A stretch of DNA of 10,168 bases, taken from the NCBI GenBank assembly GCA_003164305.1, contig PLSZ01000504.1, forward strand, positions 302-10,469. Reading direction: 5' to 3'. This document shows, in pieces, positions 7,385-10,168 of this stretch (within the stretch, counting starts at the first letter, position 1; each line of letters begins with the position of its first letter). A program made the translations under genes and the position numbers. This DNA is from Acetobacteraceae bacterium. Lineage in GTDB: Bacteria; Pseudomonadota; Alphaproteobacteria; Acetobacterales; Acetobacteraceae. A model generated the notes under the pieces. It was not told the DNA's origin, ran no database searches, and saw only the letters and a list, made by a program, of their open reading frames with translations.

Positions 7385-7663
7385 ATGAAAACGTTTACCC
7401 CACCAGCGACCATCCGGCACCAAAGGGATCAACCCTGCTGTCCGGCCCCCAACTTCTTACCGGCCTTTCCGGGCGCGGTCCGGATCAGGCCCGCCGGCGG
7501 CCGAATCCGATGGAAGGGCGATGACGGCATTCTCCTCGAATGGGACAGCCACGTGGGCGCGGTCGAGATGTATGGCGCGCGCGGCTGGCACCTTGGCGAA
7601 TTCGACCACGTTCGGGGCGGCAACCTGAAACTCGCCGAGCCCGGCAGGAGGATCGAGCCATGA
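7385..7663 (+). CDS. Stand-alone colicin E3-type ribonuclease toxin (cytotoxic domain)
   Basis: This 92-residue protein is essentially only the C-terminal ribonuclease domain of colicin E3/cloacin DF13/pyocin S6-type bacteriocins, which cut 16S rRNA in the decoding site. Residues 39-92 align with that domain: GRIRWKGDDG (39-48), LEWDS (51-55), VEMY (60-63), HLGEFD (69-74) and GRRIEP (87-92). Mapped on colicin E3, D54 matches Asp510, E61 matches Glu517, H69 matches His526 and R88 matches Arg545. At the His513 position there is V57, with H56 one residue earlier, and E515 is A59, so activity is uncertain. The N-terminus (1-38, Pro-rich, CC at 18-19) resembles the linker before the domain. No signal peptide or import domains are present. 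ATG 7385 has AGGA at 7371-7374; an upstream TTG (7364) is less likely. Its stop overlaps the next start by 4 nt. Confidence 0.8.
   Translation: MKTFTPPATIRHQRDQPCCPAPNFLPAFPGAVRIRPAGGRIRWKGDDGILLEWDSHVGAVEMYGARGWHLGEFDHVRGGNLKLAEPGRRIEP
7646..7651 (+). promoter_or_regulatory. Strong Shine-Dalgarno site for the immunity gene
   Basis: AGGAGG lies inside the 3' end of the toxin gene, 8 nt before the ATG at 7660. It is much stronger than the site before the toxin (AGGA, 10 nt from its ATG). This favours immunity protein production over toxin and fixes the immunity start at 7660 rather than 7666. Confidence 0.8.
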
Positions 7664-7947
7664 CCATGAGTTGGCATTTGCGTGGGTATGCCCGGGAAAC
7701 CGGGCTGCTCAGCAAGGACTTCTACATCCAGCCGGACATGCTGCCGGTCGTCCGGAACGTTTTGCCTGACTCCCATGATGACCCCGTCCTGATCGAGCCC
7801 CATGAACTGAGCCCCTCCCGCGCGGACCGCCTGGCCGACGCGATCGGCGTGTTGGTGCAGCCTGATCTGTTCGATTATTTCGTCGAGGCTGAGGAGGATT
7901 GGCGCGTGGTCGCCGCTATCCGGGCGTCACATCTCGATGCGGAATAG
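7660..7947 (+). CDS. Probable immunity protein for the colicin E3-type toxin
   Basis: This 95-residue acidic protein has, by hand count, 18 Asp/Glu and 8 Lys/Arg. It has no signal peptide or membrane segment, so it should be cytoplasmic. Its pattern, MSWHLRGYARETGLL then DDPVLIEPHEL (40-50), a central helix with SRADRLADAIG, and FDYFVEAEEDW (71-81), recalls a family of small uncharacterised proteins found beside colicin-type toxins (I think of DUF7683-like proteins, from memory only). It is not obviously the same sequence as classical ImmE3. The ATGA overlap with the toxin, the strong ribosome binding site, the small size and the negative charge all fit an immunity protein that binds and blocks the basic rRNase. 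The function is inferred from context. Confidence 0.65.
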   Translation: MTMSWHLRGYARETGLLSKDFYIQPDMLPVVRNVLPDSHDDPVLIEPHELSPSRADRLADAIGVLVQPDLFDYFVEAEEDWRVVAAIRASHLDAE

Positions 7948-8025
7948 CGCGGCGACCTGCCTGGTAATGCGATCCCGACGTTCCCACGGCCGGTCAGCAC
8001 CAGGCGCGCCGCCGTTCCTTCAATC

Positions 8026-8048
8026 GTTCCAATGTTGATCATTGGGAC
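8026..8048 (+). terminator. Hairpin after the toxin-immunity cassette, possible transcript end
   Basis: GTTCCAATG (8026-8034) pairs with CATTGGGAC (8040-8048) around a 5-nt loop TTGAT, giving 9 pairs including one G-T wobble. It starts 79 nt after the immunity stop. No T-run follows on either strand, so it is not a classical intrinsic terminator. It could stabilise the mRNA 3' end or be a protein binding site. Confidence 0.35.
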
Positions 8049-8205
8049 CCCGGACCGGTGGTGATCGACGTCCCGGCCCGTCCACCTTTTCCGGTTTGAA
8101 CGCGAAACTGGCGGTCATTCCCTTTGGGTTGCCCCTCTGGATCGCCTCTTTGCGTCGCCGCGGCCCGGTGTCGAGTCCCACCCGTGGCGCCAGGGACCCG
8201 GCGCG

Positions 8206-8231
8206 TTGACCGACAGGCCCGAACGGGTCAA
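8206..8231. promoter_or_regulatory. Inverted repeat TTGACC-N14-GGTCAA upstream of the binding protein gene
   Basis: TTGACC (8206-8211) and GGTCAA (8226-8231) are perfect inverted arms 43 nt before the ATG at 8274. A smaller CCCG-AA-CGGG element is nested at 8218-8227. The left arm also resembles a -35 box, but the sequence at the expected -10 distance (CAAACC) is poor. It could be an operator controlling the transport gene. Confidence 0.3.
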
Positions 8232-8273
8232 ACCTGTACGACAACGGCCAATAATAAAACAGGGAGGATACGA

Positions 8274-9479
8274 ATGAAACGTCTCACGTTGCCGCTTGCC
8301 GCGCTGACTGTCTTACTGACCATCGGCACGCCCCGCGCGGCAGACACACCGGGCGTCACCGCGACCGAGATAAAGATCGGCAATACCAGTCCGTACAGCG
8401 GCCCCGCCTCGACCTATGGCGTCCTCGGGAAGCTGGAAGCAGCCTTCTTCGGCATGGTGAACGAGCAAGGCGGCGTCGCCGGTCACAAGATCAACTACAT
8501 CTCCCTCGACGACACCTACAGCCCGCCGAAAACACTGGAGCAGGCGCGGCGTTTGGTCGAGGAAGACAACGTCGCCTTCCTGTTCGCGACGCTCGGCACG
8601 CCCACCAACAGCGCGATCGTTCGCTACATGAACCAGAAGCACGTGCCGCATTTGTTTCTGGCGACCGGTGCCGATAAATGGGGCGACTATAAAGACTATC
8701 CGTGGACAATCGGTTGGCAGCCGAGTTACCGGACCGAAGCGCAGATTTACGCGAAATACATATTGAAGGAGAAACCCGACGCGAAGATCGCGATGCTCTA
8801 TCAGAATGACGACTTCGGGAAGGATTACTTCCTCGGCTTCAAAGACGTGCTCGGCGATAAATTCGATAAGATGGTCGTCACCGCCACCTATGAGGCGACC
8901 GATCCGACCGCCGACAGTCAATTGACTTCGCTGAAGGCCTCAGGCGCCGACGTTCTGATGGTCGCGGCGCTGCCGAAGATGTCGGCCCAGGCAATCCGCA
9001 AGGTGCATGATCTGGCGTGGTCTCCGTCGCTGTTCTTCATGTCGAATGTATCGATTTCCGTTGGCGCCGTGATGATTCCCGCCGGAGCGGAAAACGGCAT
9101 CGGCATCATCAGCGGCGCCTTCGTCAAGGATCCCTCCGACCCAACCTGGGCTAACGATCCGGGAATGAACGAGTGGCGCGCGTTCATGAACAAATACATG
9201 CCGGGCGCGGATCAATCCGACAACAACTATGTCGTTGCCTACGGCTTCAGCAAAACCATTTTGAAGGTGTTGCAGCAGTGCAATGGTGATTTCTCGCGCG
9301 AGAACATCATGAAGCAGGCGAACGATCTGCGCGATCTGGAGATTCCGGTTTTACTGCCGGGCTTGAAAGTGAACACCAGCCTGACCAATCATCACCCGGT
9401 GCGCGCGATGCAGTTGGAGAAGTGGAACGGCAAAAGTTGGGTGCTGTTCGGCGACGTGATCCAGGGCGCGCCTTCTTAA
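8274..9479 (+). CDS. ABC transporter substrate-binding protein, branched-chain amino acid/amide type (LivK-like)
   Basis: This 401-residue periplasmic binding protein (Peripla_BP_6 type) captures a substrate for an ABC importer. A Sec signal peptide spans residues 1 to 22 or 23 (hydrophobic to G18, PRAA|D). The mature start, VTATEIKIGNTSPYSGPAS, is the classic beginning of this class, followed by GVAGHKI and DDTYSPPKTLEQARRLVEEDNV, and in the second lobe IAMLYQNDDFGKDY. Substrate cannot be told from sequence: many members bind branched-chain amino acids, but others bind amides, aromatic acids or other carboxylates. The start at 8274 has AGGGAGGA 5 nt upstream; longer in-frame starts would add a leader without homology. 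A strong hairpin follows the stop. No LivH/M/G/F partners are visible in the window. Confidence 0.9.
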   Translation: MKRLTLPLAALTVLLTIGTPRAADTPGVTATEIKIGNTSPYSGPASTYGVLGKLEAAFFGMVNEQGGVAGHKINYISLDDTYSPPKTLEQARRLVEEDNVAFLFATLGTPTNSAIVRYMNQKHVPHLFLATGADKWGDYKDYPWTIGWQPSYRTEAQIYAKYILKEKPDAKIAMLYQNDDFGKDYFLGFKDVLGDKFDKMVVTATYEATDPTADSQLTSLKASGADVLMVAALPKMSAQAIRKVHDLAWSPSLFFMSNVSISVGAVMIPAGAENGIGIISGAFVKDPSDPTWANDPGMNEWRAFMNKYMPGADQSDNNYVVAYGFSKTILKVLQQCNGDFSRENIMKQANDLRDLEIPVLLPGLKVNTSLTNHHPVRAMQLEKWNGKSWVLFGDVIQGAPS

Positions 9480-9484
9480 GTACG

Positions 9485-9528
9485 CGACCGGCGGGCTGGC
9501 CGCGCTTCCTCGCGGCCAGCCGCGGTCG
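9485..9528 (+). terminator. Long GC-rich hairpin just after the binding protein gene
   Basis: An 11-bp perfect stem (9494-9504 with 9511-9521, loop CTTCCT) sits on a 6-bp outer stem (CGACCG 9485-9490 with CGGTCG 9523-9528), separated by a 3x1 internal loop. It begins 5 nt after the TAA stop. No T-run follows, so it may be a partial terminator or a 3' stabiliser that keeps the upstream gene's mRNA more abundant, as is common after binding-protein genes. Confidence 0.6.
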
Positions 9529-9606
9529 TCCCGCGTGACAAGGCTGGCGTGACGCCACGCCGCGTGAGGTTTAGCGTTGCCTCCAACGATCAGAGGAAAC
9601 GCCAGA

Positions 9607-10168
9607 ATGACTGTGACCATCGACGCGGGGGTGCCTGTTTCGCGACCAGCCCGGCCGAGACGGAGGGAACTGCTCGGCGCGGCCCTGGCGACTGTCGCCG
9701 GCTCCGCCTTCGATCCGGTCCGCGCCGCGGCCAGCAGCGGCTTCGACTGGCGCCAATGCGCCGGCCAACACCTGGAAATCGTCTGGCAACGCTCCGCCGA
9801 CGTCGAACATCTACAGAGCCACGCGGCGGAATTCCGTGAGCTGACTGGCATCGACGTGGCATGGGACGTCGCGCCCGAGCAGCAATACCGGCAAAAACTG
9901 GTGATCGAATTCACCTCGGGTCACCCGAGTTTCGACATTTGTTATCTGGCGTACACCTCGCAGAAACGCCTGTTTGGACGAGGCAAATGGCTGTTGGATC
10001 TGCGGCCTTTGATGGAAGACGCGTCGGTAACGGCGCCGGATTTCGATTGGGCCGATTTCCCCGCGCCATCGGTCGCAGCCGCGACGCAGGCGGATGGCCG
10101 GATCGATACGCTGCCGATCACCTTCGGCTACAAGGCGGCGGTGTGGCTTTCGATGTTCGACCGCCATG
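9607..10168 (+). CDS. Extracellular solute-binding protein family 1, Tat-exported (3' end outside window)
   Basis: The frame is open from the ATG at 9607 to the window end, giving 187 residues. A twin-arginine signal is visible: RRRELLG at 18-24, then a moderately hydrophobic stretch to about 34 and a cleavage region near VRAAA (38-42). The mature part begins with LEIVWQRSADVEHLQ and continues with FRELTGIDVAW, FTSGHPSFDICYLAY and DTLPITFGYKAAVWLS. This is the first lobe of family 1 (sugar/oligosaccharide type) binding proteins, which deliver substrate to an ABC importer. AGAGGA (9592-9597) lies 9 nt before the ATG. The preceding gene encodes an unrelated binding-protein class, so the two may serve different transporters. 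The specific substrate is not predictable from this part. Confidence 0.87.
   Translation, partial: MTVTIDAGVPVSRPARPRRRELLGAALATVAGSAFDPVRAAASSGFDWRQCAGQHLEIVWQRSADVEHLQSHAAEFRELTGIDVAWDVAPEQQYRQKLVIEFTSGHPSFDICYLAYTSQKRLFGRGKWLLDLRPLMEDASVTAPDFDWADFPAPSVAAATQADGRIDTLPITFGYKAAVWLSMFDRH

Larger units (their letters stand above)
7948..8273 (+). other. Intergenic region between immunity gene and binding protein gene
   Basis: These 326 nt hold no gene that I can support. A 74-codon minus-strand frame (8020-8244) has no ribosome binding site or recognisable family. The region contains a stable hairpin at 8026-8048, an inverted repeat at 8206-8231, and, at its end, the ribosome binding site AGGGAGGA (8261-8268). 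I do not see a clear -35/-10 pair. Confidence 0.6.

Noticed and set aside
8020..8244. 74-codon minus-strand open frame in the intergenic region
   Set aside because: No ribosome binding site or family resemblance; it overlaps the hairpin and inverted repeat, as expected of a chance frame in GC-rich DNA.
1..10168. CRISPR array, insertion sequence or rRNA gene
   Set aside because: No regularly spaced repeats, transposase motifs or rRNA-like stretches were seen on either strand.

Overview
The window looks like chromosome from a high-GC alphaproteobacterium. The tad/cpa gene order and CpaE/CpaF subtypes fit Rhodospirillales, perhaps Acetobacteraceae, but that placement is an inference from gene types and composition, not from a marker gene. 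It has three parts.

(1) Positions 1-6035 (+ strand) hold the distal part of a tight-adherence (Tad/Flp) type IVc pilus locus. In order: the last 55 codons of the outer-membrane secretin (CpaC/RcpA), a very short CpaD-like lipoprotein, the polar-localisation ATPase-like CpaE/TadZ, the motor ATPase CpaF/TadA, the two inner-membrane platform proteins TadB and TadC, and the TPR pilotin-like lipoprotein TadD. Genes from cpaE to tadC overlap or nearly touch (ATGA at 1728, a 1-nt gap at 3123, TGATG at 4081), so they read as one translationally coupled unit; tadD follows after 180 nt. Together they form the secretion channel, motor and platform that assemble a Flp pilus. The pilin, prepilin peptidase and cpaB must lie outside the window.

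(2) Positions 6017-8273 are an accessory stretch of mixed composition. A minus-strand gene encodes a PEP-CTERM (exosortase-sorted) surface or matrix protein whose 3' end overlaps tadD tail to tail by 19 nt. Upstream of it is a gene-free region with a markedly AT-rich island (about 7021-7140, roughly 38% GC by hand count). Next comes a two-gene cassette on the + strand: a 92-residue protein that is essentially only the C-terminal 16S rRNase domain of colicin E3/cloacin DF13, and, overlapping it by ATGA, a 95-residue acidic protein that is very likely its immunity partner. The toxin has no translocation or receptor domain and no signal peptide, and its catalytic His position is altered relative to colicin E3. 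This cassette is the most interesting item in the window.

(3) Positions 8274-10168 (+ strand) hold two periplasmic solute-binding proteins of different classes: a complete branched-chain-amino-acid/amide type (LivK-like) protein with a Sec signal, followed by a long GC-rich hairpin, then the start of a family 1 (sugar-type) extracellular binding protein with a twin-arginine signal, cut by the window end. Permease and ATPase genes are expected downstream, outside the window.
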